From Alligator mississippiensis (lineage: Eukaryota > Chordata > Crocodylia > Alligatoridae): DNA of 64,000 nt. Shown piece after piece: positions 1-15,300 of this stretch. The position numbers and the translations under genes were made by a program. Within the stretch, counting starts at the first letter, position 1. The number at the start of each line of letters is the position of its first letter. A model generated the notes under the pieces. That model did no database searches. It saw nothing but the letters and a program-made list of their open reading frames with translations, and was not told where the DNA came from. The stretch is from assembly GCF_030867095.1 (NCBI RefSeq), contig NC_081824.1:237796719-237860718 (forward strand). The letters run 5' to 3'.

Positions 1-259
1 ACTAGAATAGTAAAGAGCAGGAATCAATTTAAATATCATAAATGGTAACAACTTCCTCAATTTCAGTGGCACAGAACAGAGTTAGCCATCCCCAAGAAGC
101 TGAACCCTATGATCAGAAAAGGCAACCACAGCTTTCATGATGAACCTTGTGTCCTGCTTCCATTGGGAGGCTGTCTCCAAAGGGCTCCAAACAGGGTCAG
201 CTTTATGTAATAGCACTTCCAGTTTAAGCCTGCACTATCTGGTGTCACGTGGACACTTA

Positions 260-690
260 GAATTGTAGAAAGTTAGGGTTGAAGGCACCTCAGGAGGTCA
301 CGTAGTCCAACCCCCTGTTCAAAGCAGGGCCATCCCCAATGAGGTCATCCCAGCTAAGGCTTTGTTTAGTCGGATCTTAAAAACCTCCAAGGATGGAGAC
401 GCCGCAACCTCTCTGTGTAACTTGTTCTAGTGTTTACTACCCTCCTAGTAAGAAAGTTTTTCCTAATGTCTAACCTAAACTTTGCTTGCTGCAACTTGAG
501 ACCACTGTTCCTTGTTCTTTCATTTGCTACCATTAAGAGCAGTCTAGCTCCATCTTCAGGTAATTGAAGGCTACAATTAAATCCCCTCTCAGTCTTCTCT
601 TCTCCAGATTAAGTAAGCCTAGTTCCCTCAGCATCTCCTCATAAGACATGTGCCTCAGTCCCCATACCATTTTGAAGCAGAGAACCATTA
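260..690 (-). mobile_element. CR1 LINE 3' fragment, antisense
   Basis: The reverse complement carries the CR1 3' tail (dispute over lead-in words such as GACCTCCTGAGGT, then GGTTGGACTA) and a reading frame with [20 protein letters not shown], the C-terminal CR1 RT signature. It lies in the TPCN3 intron after exon 8. Confidence 0.85.
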
Positions 691-792
691 AAAATGTGAA
701 GAGGTCAATAAAATCCAATGTGTTTCAATCCTACATGGACAAGCTGTAGCTTGCTATTTCTGGATCAGGAGATGTGCTTCCCTAGCCTTTAC

Positions 793-919
793 CTTTAAGT
801 GTTTTCTGTAATTGTTGTACACAACAGCCAGGAAGACAGACATGAAGATGTAGGTGTTGATTATAACATAGGTGATGAAAAACAGGGAGTACCACCAACT
901 GAAGTCAAATGCTGGCATC
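793..919 (-). CDS. TPCN3: TPCN3 exon 8 (S6 of domain I), last exon in window
   Basis: The exon is 127 nt, phase 2 to 0, acceptor TTTCTCTAG, donor GTAAAG. It encodes [14 protein letters not shown], a long S6 helix and the basic [12 protein letters not shown]. No later TPC exon was found between 793 and 1; that stretch holds a CR1 fragment and unassigned sequence. Confidence 0.88.
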
Positions 920-3900
920 CTAGAGAAAGGGGGAGTGTCTTTAATCACTTTTGCAGCAGACAACAAGCACATAGATAAATTCACAGTCATCATCTTAACT
1001 GCTGTAATCCTGTTTCAAACAGGCTTTGAGAAGTCTCATTCCCCTCTAGACAGCTATGAAAGCAGACAAATGAAACAATTATAAAGATAAGATACGCACA
1101 CTCAGAAAGAAAAGCCACAGTCTGTTTGTTCTGTAGCCAGTCTGTAGCACTGATAGGCAACCTTTGCTAGCCACGGACCAGAACGACCCATCTCAAGTCA
1201 GAAGCAGGCCAGTACTTCTCCCCACAGCAGCATGGGGAGAAGCACCCAGGTCAAAGCCCTCACTTAAAGCTGCCCCACATTTGTGATCTGGATCCAATGG
1301 TTCTGTAGGCCAGATATGGCCTGTGGGCAATAGGTTGCCAACCGCTGGTTTATAGTGGTCCGAAACTACACAGCCCTATGCTCCACGGCAAGGTTTTCAA
1401 AATTCCTCACCTATCTGCTCTACACACACAGACCCTTCTCACTGAAGCTAGCAGCATCTGGAGCTGAGCTGAAATTGCTCAGTATAGTCAGAGTTCAAAC
1501 TAGTAGAAATGTGATTAAGTGCACAGTTGGCAAAAGGGACAAATTTATCTTTGTGGCAGATCCAAAAGAGTCACCTGAATGACTATCAGCCTGGCTCCAG
1601 GGACAAACGTCTACTTTTTGTGTAAAACAGTTTGGTATCGTATTGATAAGAATGTGTTAATTGGAGTCTATTGAGTCCCATTCATAGAATATTAATATCA
1701 ACTCAAAAGGGATCAAAATAATGGCTTTAACTGGAAGTGTAACATGAGTGCATTTAAATTCTGTCAAACAGTTTAATGCAGCCTTTGGCTGGGACTACAG
1801 AAATACTACTGATAGGTCAGTTTTACCATCCAAGTCATTCCTTATTTGAAGCTTAGTTTAAGCCCTCACTTGTTGCTGGATTAGCTGGCAAGTAGGATTT
1901 TCAGGGGCATACCCAGCTGCCCTGACTTTCTAGTCATAATTTTCTTTTAGTTGTTTACTACAATGTGTGCCTGAACCATTTGATATATGCAGCTCTGGCA
2001 TACAAATAAGTTCAAAAGTTGACATCAGGTCACTCAGCTGAGTGAATCACAGTGCAACTGAAAACCCTATCAGGATACAAAAGAGGCAGCATTGTGTGGG
2101 CAAGAAAGTATTCCAGTGGCATTTCCTGAGGTGTGGTGGTTTAAACTCACCAATTTAAAATGTTGCATTAGGAGATCTTTCCACAGGATGGAACTGTACC
2201 TACAAAGCACAAGACTGAACACAGTTTTAAAGCGTGCCAGCATCAGTCTGTAACATCATTGCATGAGAAGCCTCAGAGAGAATGATCTTGGAGTCAAATT
2301 GCTCTTAATGTGCCACTGCCTCCTCCCTTCACTAAAAATGAAGATAAGTTAGGCAGCCCAGCACACACTAGTATTTTACCATGTATACTATATGAATAGA
2401 GATGTACTGGTTTCCTAGCTTTTACAATCTCTAAGTTAAAGAAGCCTAAGGAAAGGCAGGGGAAAGGGGTAGAGGGAAATGACCAATATGCTGCTTTAAG
2501 GTAATCTTTCCATCAACTGCAGAAAGGCTTTGGATCCTACACTAGGCTGCTCATACTGTTTTAAGCCCAGGGTGGTGTCTTTTATTTATTTATTTATTTA
2601 TTTTTTACTGCCACTATGTGTCAGTGCAGTGGGATATTCTAGTTCTGGCCTCAGGAGTGCTGTGAAGACCGGGTCACTGCTAGAGTGCAGGGTACGTACA
2701 TGACATCAGGGCTGTTAGCTGTGGTTACCAGCACATACAGGTCAAATACAATTTCTAGGTAGTTTGTGAAATATGGGGATCCTTCCACCGTCTGGAGATT
2801 CCTAAAGAGAAAGAAGCAGCAGGAAGTTATGTATTGACAGCAGGTGACTGATACACAGGCTGTGCAAAGGCTGGTGGGGCTGCTGTTCATTTCAGACTAA
2901 AGGCACCTGGCTATGATATTTTTAAGAGCATCAAGCCCCCACTGACTTGAGGAACAAGCAGTCTGGCAGTAGCTAGGCACTGTTCCCCATTCTCACACAT
3001 TTGAGCTGCTGGATTTGGAGCTGCCCTGTTTCAAACCCACAACCCGCACTGAACTGCAACAAGGAGAGTACTCTCACCTGTCACCAAATAACTTCAAAGC
3101 CATGAGAGAAAACATGAGGACACTGAACATGAAGAGCAGGAAGACATATGTGATCTCCGGCAGCGTGTTCCGGATGCTGCGAAATGCTCTCCGCATCTGT
3201 CAAGACATAAGCCACAAGAAGCATAACAAGAGGCAAGTAAGCAGGGCATGAACCCTGGGCACTGTCTTACATGGCACATCAGAATGGTGGCAGGGTACAG
3301 GGTAGCAGTAGAAACAGACTGTGCTGTGGCAGCAGTAGCCAGGGACTTCTAAGTCCCCGGGGCAGGCAAGACCCCTCTCCCTACCCGACACCACCAGTAA
3401 GGTTTTGCTCAGGATGCAGACCTTGCTAGTTATGCCTCTGCAAGCCACCTTGAGGAACAAAGCAACACAAGTTTCTCCTTCCCTTTCAGGCCTCCATGCC
3501 AGGGTCAGCCACCCCATAGTGACAGACAGGCAGCACAGAACCCAGGAGCTACCACTGCTGGTCCATGCTGACAGAACTTGACAAGTAATGCTCAGTCAGT
3601 TTGGCTTCACATCATCCTGCCCCAGCTGAACAAGGGCAAGCTTGGTTATCAGCCTGACATTTTACCCTGAAAAGGTACCACCTTGCTACTAGATTCTCTG
3701 TACTGTAATTTTCTTGGTTGCCTCCTACACTGAGTTTTTTTGTGCCCTTGATGATTTCTACAACTATATTGACCCTAGTCTGAAGACAGCCTGAGATAAC
3801 TCCAAGAAGAACACATCATCTCATTCATTTCAGCAGGTTGATTACCCAGAGACAGGAATTTAGAATCAACAGCAAAAGAAACAGCGAACAAATCAAAGCA

Positions 3901-6900
3901 TGCTAGAAAGGAAAGGCAGTCATGCTACGAAGACTTGCACAGTCTGTTGTGAGGGTGTCAGGGTTTCTCTATAGCCAGAAAGATGCAAGGTCAGACACAA
4001 GTTTCAGATTGTGAACTTCAGCAGCACAGAAGCCTGTGCTTATTCTTATAGTTTAAAAAGCATTCTTGCTCCCCCCTCCTCCTGTTTTCTCTCTTTATCC
4101 AGAAGCCAGTACTTGGGCAGAATGGAGTCCAAGCATCCCGAGTACGCTTTATCAGTGTGGAGTATTTAGCAAGCCTCCCTCACTCAGCCCCCTCCCCCAA
4201 CTCATAGCAAGTGTTGTTCACCAAACACTGAATGGTAGCATTTGAATCATCGTGACCTACTTAAAAACTCATTTGTTGCAGTCAATCCAGAACAGGCTGA
4301 CCCAGATCATGGATTCCAGTCAGCCCAAGACGAATGGGATGAAAGATTACAGGGCTAAGCAAGCCACTCCTACAAATTGTCCACAGGGAAACAAGGGGCC
4401 ACACACAGAGGATTCCAATCTTGTTGCTTGCCACCGGGTATCTTGGAGCATGGAAAAGGCTCCAGGTCAAGAACACAAGCAGAAGAAAGGGACTGCCAGT
4501 CCAACACTTCGAAGGGGACCGTGGACTGGGCTGCAGTGATACCCATTCAAGTTCCAAAGCCCCATCACACCACAGCAGGTAATCACAGATGCTCTGTGGC
4601 CAAAGCAGCAGCTAACAGGTCAACAAGCCACCTGCTCTGCTTTGTGAGGAGATGCATCTTCTTGACACACCTGCTCTCCCCCATTCTGTCAGAGGTCACC
4701 CCCAGTACATCATCTTGGCAACTGCCTCCACAGCTAAGTACTCCTTACTTTGCAACTTGGGAGTTGCAGTCAGGGTTAAGTCCTGGCAGGCATGGCCTGA
4801 ATACCTCCCACTGATAAAACCCACCAAGGGAATGCCTGGATTCTATTCCCCCCCCCCCCCCCCGTTCTACATATACACAGACTGATCACAGGGAATTTGA
4901 GAAAAGGCAAGACTGAGATGATAAACAGCTGCTCCAGAAGCTTCAACGGAGCTGAAAACCACTGGAGCCAGTTTTCTCCTCACAGCAAAGGAAGCCAATG
5001 AATTCACACACAGACAGGGTCGCCTTGGGCAGCAGATGCAATGATTCAGCCTTCTGCTTACAGAAATAAGAGGCCAAAGTCCCGGTTGTGTCTGAGGAGA
5101 GTACAATTACGGATTGAGCTGTGCTCATCTTCCTTGAAGGAGTCTAGGATAGCTTGGCAAGCAAGTGAGGCTGCAGAACAGGTAAGAGCCACAGGCTGGT
5201 GCTTGCACAGGGTTTGGAGAGAATAGCTGGGATGTGCACTTCATTAAGAATCAGGACCAACAAGAAGAATGGTCCAAAAGTGTATAGATTCTATCCTGAA
5301 TCTTGTTGATCCCATTCCCAAAAGCCAGCAAGAATTCAGTATGTGACCACATGGATGGTGAAACAAGCAGAGAAGGATTTTCACTACTGATAATCCAATG
5401 ATGCAGACAAAGGCATTGACTTCAGAGACTCACTGGACTCTGGACAACATTGCACCTGGATAATTCATCGTATTATAGAGTTAAAAAAAAAAAGAAAAAA
5501 AAAAAATCACCCACCCCATGAAATTCTATAGTAAGTTACACTGGTGTATCATTTGTCTGTAGGGTTGACTTTCATTTAATTCCAGGGTAGACCTTTGCTC
5601 AGTGCAAACAGGCTCCTCCATCCCCAGTCTGGCAAGGCTCTGTAGGAAGCCCCAGCAGCAAACAGCCACCTAAGGAAAGCTGGCTATGTGTTTGTTCCAT
5701 ACAGCAGTGTAATTTCACTCAAAGTAAAATGAGGTATATTATCCTGGGATAAAAGATGTTTTATACCCATGCAAGAGAGGGCATTGTGGCTCATTTTTGT
5801 GATCTGGACACAAAGAAAGTTACTAGCAACGCCCGATGGCTCCTTTCATTCCAAAGCCTTACAATTTATTTCCTGCACGACTGAGTCGGTTTCTCCAGAC
5901 ATGGCTGGCCAGACATCTCCACTCACTTAGCAGGAAAGAAATCCTATTGATGAGACACACTGTTCTGCACTGTCACAGCCCAGAACATGTAGGTTTGTTT
6001 TGTACTATGTGCATGGTCTGCCTAAGCTGGGCAGCAAGAGCTGAATCCTATGAAAAGAATAACTTCAATTTGACAGCAAAGCTCTAGGAGTACTTCAAAT
6101 CTGCACCAAGGGAAAGAGTGTTATGTGCTTGCACACACTGGGAAAGTCTCACTCTGAACAACCAAAGGAGCATATCTGGCTCAAAGGGAAAGGTCTTGAC
6201 AGCTGCATTATGAGCTCACATATCTGTACCCCATTTTGTCAAATGCTCCAATTCAGAGAGAACAATCTGCAGCTTACAAAAAATCCAATACAGGTACATT
6301 TGTAAGATGACAAAGTACTGCTTACCTGGCGACTCTCTGTAAAGTTTACTAAGAAGATGGGCCTCATGATCCTTGAGTATCTAACACTGGTTATGTTGCA
6401 GATTTTAAGAGCCCCATGGATAATCAGATCAGTTAAAGTCACCTGTGGAAGAAAGTACAATTCACAGAAAATTACTTAGGGCTTGTATACCTGGGGAAAC
6501 TGACTGAATATATATATTTTTTTTAGAGCAAAGTGTCCATGCAAGGAGGTATTCCAGAAAAGCTGTAGCTACTTGAAGTCTACAGCTGACCCTGATCTGA
6601 GATAGCCAGCCTTAAGCACTTAAGCCTTTACAGGAAAGCTAAACACCAACTCATAAAAAGCATCTCTTGTAGGGGGTGGGGTTTCAGTGAGTTAAACTGT
6701 GTTATTACAGGAAATATTTCAAATAGCTTCCAAGAGAACAATGCAAACAAGGCCACCCTATCTTGCTACATTTTCTTATCCTGAGTTTCAACAACTAGGC
6801 CCAGTTTTTGTCATGCTATGACCCAAAATTTAACCTTGAAAAGGAAGGGGTGTGTCAGTGCCATACAGATGATAGCTATGTGCAGTCAAAGCCAGCCCCA

Positions 6901-9900
6901 CCATTTTCATGCTGCCATGAACTCTTTGTGCCCATGAAAACAGAAATAGGAAAAGGCTCAAATTAAAAAACTTTCTGCCCCAAGCATTGTACCTGCAACT
7001 AAGCAAAAGGGAACTCACCAGTATTGCCATCATAAGGCAGATATTCTTTGCATCCTTCCAGAATATATTGCGTGGAGTGACTTTTGCAAAGTGCAACAGT
7101 CGACTAAAGAATACTAAAAGACATAAGACCTCAACCAGTGAAGTGGCCTGGAAACAGAGGGAAAGTTAAGAAAATGAACTGACTTTGCTGAATTGTCCTA
7201 TTATTTTTCCCCTAAACACTACAAATATCAGCAGAGCCCCTAATAAACATAACGTATGTTGATAGAAGAGGTTTCTCTGTTTGTATAGCTATACCATATT
7301 GCCAACCACCATGTTGGAAATCAACAAAAAGCTCTCCTATTGGAAGAGCTGCATCCACAGATGTTTTGTCCATAGACCTGCACCAGCAGGAGCATGGGTT
7401 TTTCATATTTATAGCCAACACAGCTGTGCCCACAAAACTTCATGAAAACCTGCACTCAGGCCATGAGACCAAGGTAGGAAAGTATGCATCAGATGGGTTC
7501 TCCGTTGGGAATTTTTTGTTGACTTGTCTTATTTCAAGCCCTCCCTCACCCACCTTGTATCTATACTTGCAGCTCACAGTTAAAGGGTCATATCTCTAGG
7601 TTGTAGAAAAAAAAAGCCACAGAGATAATTGATATTATTTATTTCTATTCTTATAGTAATAAACAGCTCAACAGCCTTCTCCACCAAATCCAGGCAGAGA
7701 AATACTGATTATTTATTTGCGCAGCAAAGCTATCGTAGGCAGCTTCCCATCTATTCTCCACAATGTTCATAACAAAGTTGCAATACTGTTTCCATTTTAT
7801 CCCAATGGTTACCAAGAATGGAAGTGGGTACACAGCAGGGTCTTCAAACACAGCAAGGGAAAGGTTTACAAAAACGAAGAAGTAGGTGGCTGCTTGCATA
7901 GTCCAATGGTTGTAGAGATAATAAAGTCTGGGAAGGCAAACCACAGTCATTTTAAAATTAGGGTATTAGTACATATATGCATTAATACAAGTGTACAACA
8001 GAAGGGATAAAGGTCCTTCCACACTGTTAGATGCAGCTTGATTTTAAGTGATCAAGTGCCGGTAGGCAACAAGAAACTGTCCTGAGCATTAGCTATTTAA
8101 AGATTACCATAACACACATTATTTCTTAGAAGACCTCAGGTGGACTCAGCAGGTACCACAAGCAGCTGTTTCCTGAGGTTTTGCAAATCACCCGTGTCTA
8201 ATTGCTGTTCCCAAGGAAACCAATTCATTTACACAGGTTTTTGCTTCTGATTATGTGGATTGGATGTTTCTCAACTGTTCAAGACAGCTGACTGTAACCA
8301 CACTTTATCTAACATCACAGAGAAATATAAAGGGGAATACAAATATTGTGAACTCCAGTTTTAAATGTAACTATTAGCATGAATCAATCTGGTTTAAAAA
8401 CAAAGAGCAAATACAAAGTTACCCACCCTTCATAATTGCCCCTTTTCTTAAAATGAAAATATACCACATAAGGTTAATTTAGATGTGTATCATAGAAAAT
8501 TAGGATTGGAAGGGGCCTCAGGAGGTTATCTAGTACAACCCCTGCTAAAAGTGGGACCATCCCCAGTTAGATCATCCCAGCCAAAGGACCGTAAAAACCT
8601 CCAAGGATGGAGATTCCACCACCTCTCTGGGAAGCCTGCTCCAGTGTTTTACTACCCTCCTAGTGAAAAAGTTCTTCCCAATATCTAAGCTATACTTCCC
8701 TTGCTGCTACTTGAGACTGTTGCTCCTTGTTCTGTCATCTGTCACCACTGAGATCAGTCTACCTCCATCCTCTTTTGAATCCCCCACTTCAGGTGGTTAA
8801 AGGTTGCTATTAAGTCCCCTCTTCTCTAGGCTAAATAAACCCAGCTCTCTCAGCCTCTCCTTACAAGTCATGTCCCCCAGCCCCCTCACCATTTTTGTTA
8901 CCCTCCACTGGATTCTCTCCAATTTGTCCACATCCTTTCTGTAGCGAGGGGCCCAAAACTGAACACAATACTCCAGATGTGGCCTCACCAGTGCTGAATA
9001 GAGGCGAAGAATCACTTCCCTTAACCTACTGGCAATGCACCTACCAATGCAACCCAGTATGTCATTAGCCTTTTACAACGAGGGCACGCTATTGGCTCAT
9101 TCAGCTTACTGTCCACCATAGCCCCCAGGTTCTTTTCTACAGAGTTGCTGCCCAGGCAGTCAGCCCCCAGCCTGTCCTGGTGCATGGGATTGTTCTATCC
9201 TAAGTGCAGGACTTTGCACTTGTCCTTGTTGAACCTCATGAGATTCCTTTTGGCCCAATCCTCCAATTTTAGGTCACCGAATCTTATGGCCCTACCCTCC
9301 AGCATATGTACTACACCCCCCAGCTTGGTTGATACGTAATGTTGCAGCTAATCTAACCAAAAAGTTAGTGCCTTTTCAACAAGGCTCATACACACAGAAT
9401 AAGTCTAGAGTTTGAAAACCAAACCATTTTGGAGACGTGAGCCAAAAGCATTAAAAATATTTCTCCATCACCAGGCATTTTTTGAACACTAGCTTTAAAT
9501 ATCATTGCTGTTTTCAAGCTTTCTATAAAGACTGTAGAAGATAAGTTTTGTTCTCCAGGAGAAGTGAGACACACCAAAATAATCATGTAATGCTGAACAA
9601 CAGGGTATTTTTGTGATATCTTTTATTGGACCAATTGTATAGTTGGGAAAGAAGTCTGATGAGCTTTCAGGTATTTTGCTTAACCCAGGAGTGAGTAATT
9701 ATTTGGGCCAGTGAGCAACATAGGGAATTTTGGTGAGCTGGGTCAGCACCATCCCCACCTCCCCCAACAGCTCAAAGCTCCCCAAGCAGTCTCACCCCAT
9801 CCACCTGCCCATGTGGGACCTCCATGGAGACTGGCCAGGACCCAGGATTTCAGGGCAGTGACATAATGGGGCTGGGGCCCACGGCAGAGCCACAATCTGT

Positions 9901-12307
9901 TTCCGCATGCCCCTCCCCACAGAACCAAGGCCTGCTGCAGGGATGTGCAGGCAGCGAGTCATGGCTCTGCCCTCAGCTAAGAAAAAGCATCCGGGAGTGG
10001 GATGGGCAGGGGGCAGGGCCCAGCCCTACACTGTTACTGCTCTGCAATCCAAGCCCCAGCCCTGCCTGTCCACCCTGCTCCTGGATGCCACTCCTGGCCC
10101 ACCCATGGCCCCATCCTGGCCAAGCATGGAGCAGAACTGTGACCTGCTGCCCACATGCCCCTGCAATGAGCACCAGTTCTGAGGACAGGGGTGTACAGGG
10201 AGCAACTTGTGGCTCTGCCCAGGACCCCAGCCCTGCACTGTCACCAAGCCACCTTGGGATCTCCACAGAGACCAGCTGGGACCTGCATGGGCAGGGTGTG
10301 CAGCCAGCTGGACTGGAAGGGTCCTTGGGCAAAGTGGTAGCTGTAGGCCCAGGATCTTGGGGCGGTGATAATAAGGGGCTCAGGCCTGGGCAGAGCTGCA
10401 ATCTGTTCCCTACATGCCCCTGCATGTGGAACCCATGCCTGTAGCAGGGGCATTCAGAGGGCAGATTGCAGCTCTGCCCTGGCCCCAGCCCCATGCTGTC
10501 ACCGCTCAGCATCTTGGCCTCACCCACCTGGAGTCCCATCACATCCAACTGGCTGCACATGCCACAGCCAGGGACCTGCCACAGGCTGGACAAAATCCAT
10601 CAATGGGCTGGATGTGGTCCACACACCATATTTTGCCCAAACCTGGCTTAATTTATATGTCTGTTTCTTTTCCAAACCTGAAGAGAAGTGCTTTATGCCC
10701 CCAAATTTATCAAATCTCTCTTCCAGCCATACATTTAGTCCGAGATGGCACAAATGCACAATTCTCAGTGGGAAACAGTGTCAATAGATATTCAACAGGA
10801 CAGGCTTTACTTACACACAATAGTAAATTAGCTTTTCAAACAAATTCCCTCCCCTTCTCTGTTTGTGGGCAGCTCATAAACACCTGACATAAGGTATTCT
10901 GGGAGAATTTGAGCTCCAATGGTCCTGCTCCCCCCAGCCCTCCCCTGCACTGTACAAGGGTTAGAGAGCAGCTCCATCACCCAGGAAGAGCTCAAAGCTT
11001 ACTGTTCAGTAGCAGAACTGCAGAACGTGCGTGTACGTTTTGGTGGGCAGGGGGAAGAGATGCTAGAGCTGCTGGCAAGCGCCATGAAGCTTAAGTCATG
11101 TTGCTTGATGGAAATATCTGCCAGGGATCTTAGCCCAAGTCTGGCCAACCTGCAACATGGATGTCACAAGCACTATGGGTAACCTCTGTGTGTGCCACAT
11201 GGCAGACCAGGGAGGGGACAGGCAGTACAGTAGCAGATAATGTGGGAAGTAGAAAGCAAAACAGAAAAAAAAAAAATATTGGGAAGGGAACACAGGGAAG
11301 AAAGCAGAAAGCAGAGCAGAAGATCAGGCATGGAAAGGTGATCACAGTGGCACTTGGAGAAAAGTGTGGGACTAATTTGTAACATGCCTGCCATGCCAAA
11401 AAGGCTGGCCTCCACTGCCTTAGTGTATCCATGCTTAGCTAGAATGGAAGATTTGAGGGAAATGAAATGTTTTATAGCTTGGCTGTCTGGTCCAAGCAAT
11501 CTGATAGCAGAGAAACCACAGAGCACTAACAGAGCTGAAAGGAGGGGGGGGAGGGGGGGGGGAGCTGAATTAATCACAAAACTTGATTCAATTCTACGCA
11601 ACCCACAAGTGGGTCATGAGAGTATATGAAAGGGTCGTGAACAAACTTCAAAGTTGATTATCCTTTAAAATGGGAAAAGTGTGGGAAACTGTGGCTTTTC
11701 CTTTACAGGCTGGGAAAATTCCAGCCTGTGAGGGGCTGTGTGCCCCTCCCCCCGAGTGCCCTACACATGGTGGGGCTGGGCAGCAGCAGGTCAGGAGTGA
11801 GGGGCACTGGGTCAGGAATAGTCGCTGAAGTTTACAAATGGGTAATGGTACAAAAGAGGTTGAGAACCACTGCCCTAAAGTACTCTTTTACACTCCTTCC
11901 CTTCTGTGCTACCTTCTCTTTTAATGCTTTATTACTAAGGAGTTAAGTTTGTATAGTCAACAGTTCTGTTCAATCTGAATAGGCCTAGTCACCAAAAGGG
12001 AATAAATCAATCCGACAGAATTGTTTTGATTAAAGTCTGCGTGACTTCTGACAAAAAGCACAAGAGGAAAGACTCCCAAGCATTTCAGCACCCCTACCCA
12101 TTTCACCCAGAGGCAGCCAGCCAACAGCTCAGATTTCAATTTAATATGGTGTTGCCATACCATGCCAAGTTTCTGAAGAGTTCTCTAAAAAGAATAGGAA
12201 AACAGCATTCGAGACTTAACATTATTGGCAAGATGACAAAGCAAGGATCCCACTTCCTGTATTCACACATCACGCAACTCCCTCACCACATGCTCTGTTT
12301 CCCCCCC

Positions 12308-12343
<36 letters not shown>

Positions 12344-15300
12344 GGTAGTACAAACACAGGAAAAAAGTTTTATTCCGTTTGCTGCTATTCTTTTATTCCT
12401 CAATCCTGCAAAAATGTGAATATACTATATATACTCTTAACTTCATGCATACAAAGAATTCCTTTTAAGCTGCTGAGGATCTGCATATGAACAGAGCAGA
12501 GGCTGTATGTAACACTTCATAGAATCATAGAAAAGTAGCTCTGGAAGGACCTTTGGGATGTCATCTAATCCAACTCCCAGCTTGAGGCAGAAACATTCTT
12601 AACAAACCATCTTAGACAAATGTATGTCTAAACATTTAGGGCTTGTAAACAGAGGTGATATCTTTTATTAGACCAAAAAGATTTTTGCAAAAAAGTGTCT
12701 TTAATTGCAAGCTTCTGGGCACACACACGCTTTGTCAGGCATCAGAGAAAAGATCGTAAATGTTCTCCTGGGTAGAAATTAAAGATCATGTTTCATAGGA
12801 TTTCACAGGAGTCAATAGATGGAAAATTTTTTTTTGCAAAAATCTTGTTGGTCTAATAAAAGATACCACCTCTGTCCACAAGCCCCGAATGCTTTTTCCT
12901 CTAGACCAATACAGCTACACCTGAATACCTGACACATGGAAGATATTGAATTTTAGTCATTTTTTTGTAATGAAATCTTCATATTTTCCCAATCAGAAAA
13001 CAACTTTGACCACCCGAAACCTGAGATCCTGCTCCTGCCTTTGTCTAAGGTTATTTGCATCATCACAGCCTCAGAGAAGAGCTGAGACTCCTTACTAGTT
13101 AAGGACTGCTGCCCAGAGGGTTTTTCCATCTATTGACCCCTCTGTAAAATCCTATGAAATATGAACTTTCATTTCTATCCAGGAGAACTTCTACAATCTT
13201 TTCTCTAATGCCTGATGAAGAGTATTTGTGCCCAAAAGCTTGAAGTTAAAGACTTCTTTTGCAAAAGTTTTGTTGGTCTAATAAGAAGATACCATGTCTG
13301 TCCATGGGCCCCAATTGCTTTTTCCTCTAGACCAATACGGCTACAACCTGGATACCTATCTAAACATTTGTAAGACCACAGCCTTGTTAGCTAAGTTAGT
13401 TTCCATTTCTCCTTGCATCAAGTAAGACTACTCCTCAACATCCCCCAACTATTAAAGGAAAAACATTTTCCAGTCAAACACTTGAACACTTTGCATGGTA
13501 GACCCCAAATATCATGGTGGATTTCAGGTCATTTTATTACCTGACTGCTTGCGGCGAGGTTTCAAATGGAATATTCCTGTTATACTGAGCATCGCAAACA
13601 AAAGCTGCCGCCAGTAGAAGATCCTGTAGAAGGGTGGGAGGAGCAAACGCAACAAACAACAAGAAACTCTTTAGTACTTCAAGAATCTAGAACTCTTACT
13701 TTACTTTATTTCACACACACTTCCAAAGATACCTTTCAAGGAAGCATAATTTTAACTTTAGATATTTCACAAAACAAGAGATGAATCTGGAAGATCAAAA
13801 TAATGCTGACCATGTTACAACAAAGAGACTTTGTGATATGCAGCTTTGGAAATTATGCATTAATTAACAGCACTTGCGTATTCTCCTGCCCCTGGCACTC
13901 TATTCAAATTTAGGAAAAAAACCTTATTTCAGCATTTAAATCTCGAGGAGTAATGCATTTCTATTACAGGCTTGCCTGACTGAAAACAGGCAGAGGAAGG
14001 AATAGTTTAGCTAATCACCAGATGATATTGGCAACCAGCTAAGAACTTCAGGAGCACTGAGTTGGGGAGACCTGGCAGGCAGGAAGAATTTTTGCAAGTT
14101 TCTTCACTGTGCCAAGACAATGATGTTTATTTGAAGAGTATTCCTGGAAGCAGTTTTCACTATAGCTAAGGAAGGGGTCACAACCATGGCCACAGCAGTG
14201 CAGGGTGGTGCTAACTGGGCCAGGATAGGCTGCCTTCTTGCAATCCTGGGACAAGATGCAAGCAAGCCCTTAAAGTCTATTTCCTAGCAATTTACAGCTT
14301 CTCCCCTTATGATCTCACCGAGATGGTACCAGACCAACAACAGTCCCTCCAACATCTGCTAATAAGGGCATTCCTTGAAAAACTTGCAACAGGAAGGGAT
14401 CTATTTGACCTGCCCTTCACAAATGGAAGTTCATTAGGAATGTTACATGTGTGCGCACACCCCGCTGCTCGCCTCTTTTCAAGCTTAGTATCTGTATGTT
14501 GAGTTTAAGCATTTAGCATTACTTCAGTTTACCTTTTAACAAAAAGGCTGAGGTAGGCATTTCATGCTTCAGCAACTGAGCCAAGTGTTTAGTTATTGGC
14601 CTTAGAAACACAGGATGGAGTGGCACAGACAGCTTCTCTGGTTCAGAGGGCACGATACTCTGCCTACGTGAGCCAGTCCATACCAGGGCAGACCTACTGC
14701 TGAACAAATCTGCATCCAGTTTAATGGATTAACTATTCAAATGCAGGCATTCACTACAGGGGCCTGCTGGCTTAACCTAGTGACCTGCACAGCTTTTCCT
14801 CCAGCACTGCTGCAGTACCCTGCTCTCAGACACCTGAGTCCTTCTATCTACTCTACAGGTACTCCTGCTGTGGTTGACTACACCTCATGCCTACACCCTG
14901 TCACGGTGGGGTGGCTCCTAACTACGTCCTTTCAGCCTGGCCCAAGAGGGGGACTGGGGCACCATTGCCAGGTCACAGGTTGAGTCCCAGGCCATCTCAG
15001 CGTACAGACAGAACCATGGTGGCGGCAGGACAGGGGTTGTCACCACCTTAGCCATTCTGCCCACGCCTGTGCTGGATGCTGATCTGAAACACCCAGACAC
15101 CCGCTGCCAACAGGGCAAAACCTATGGGATATGTTTGACTGCACTGACCAGCAGACATGCTGACCACCACAGGCATATTTGAAAAAGCCCTGCCACCCAG
15201 TCCTGCTCAATGGCAACAGCCCCAACCAAGCCAAGGACTCAGGGTTTGAAGGGCACTTGGAAGAACTGGGGCCTTGCAAAAATAGTGGGGCACCCCACCC

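Noticed and set aside
754-792. Extension of the TPCN3 S6 exon past LK into VKAREAHLLIQK
   Set aside because: It lies beyond a consensus GTAAAG donor and includes CR1-adjacent sequence; it might be real if that donor is not used, but phase 0 at the donor favours splicing.
9824-10593. Two 206-codon ORFs on opposite strands
   Set aside because: They mirror each other inside the repetitive core of the hAT element at 9686-10645; the Cys- and Pro-rich text repeats with the DNA unit.
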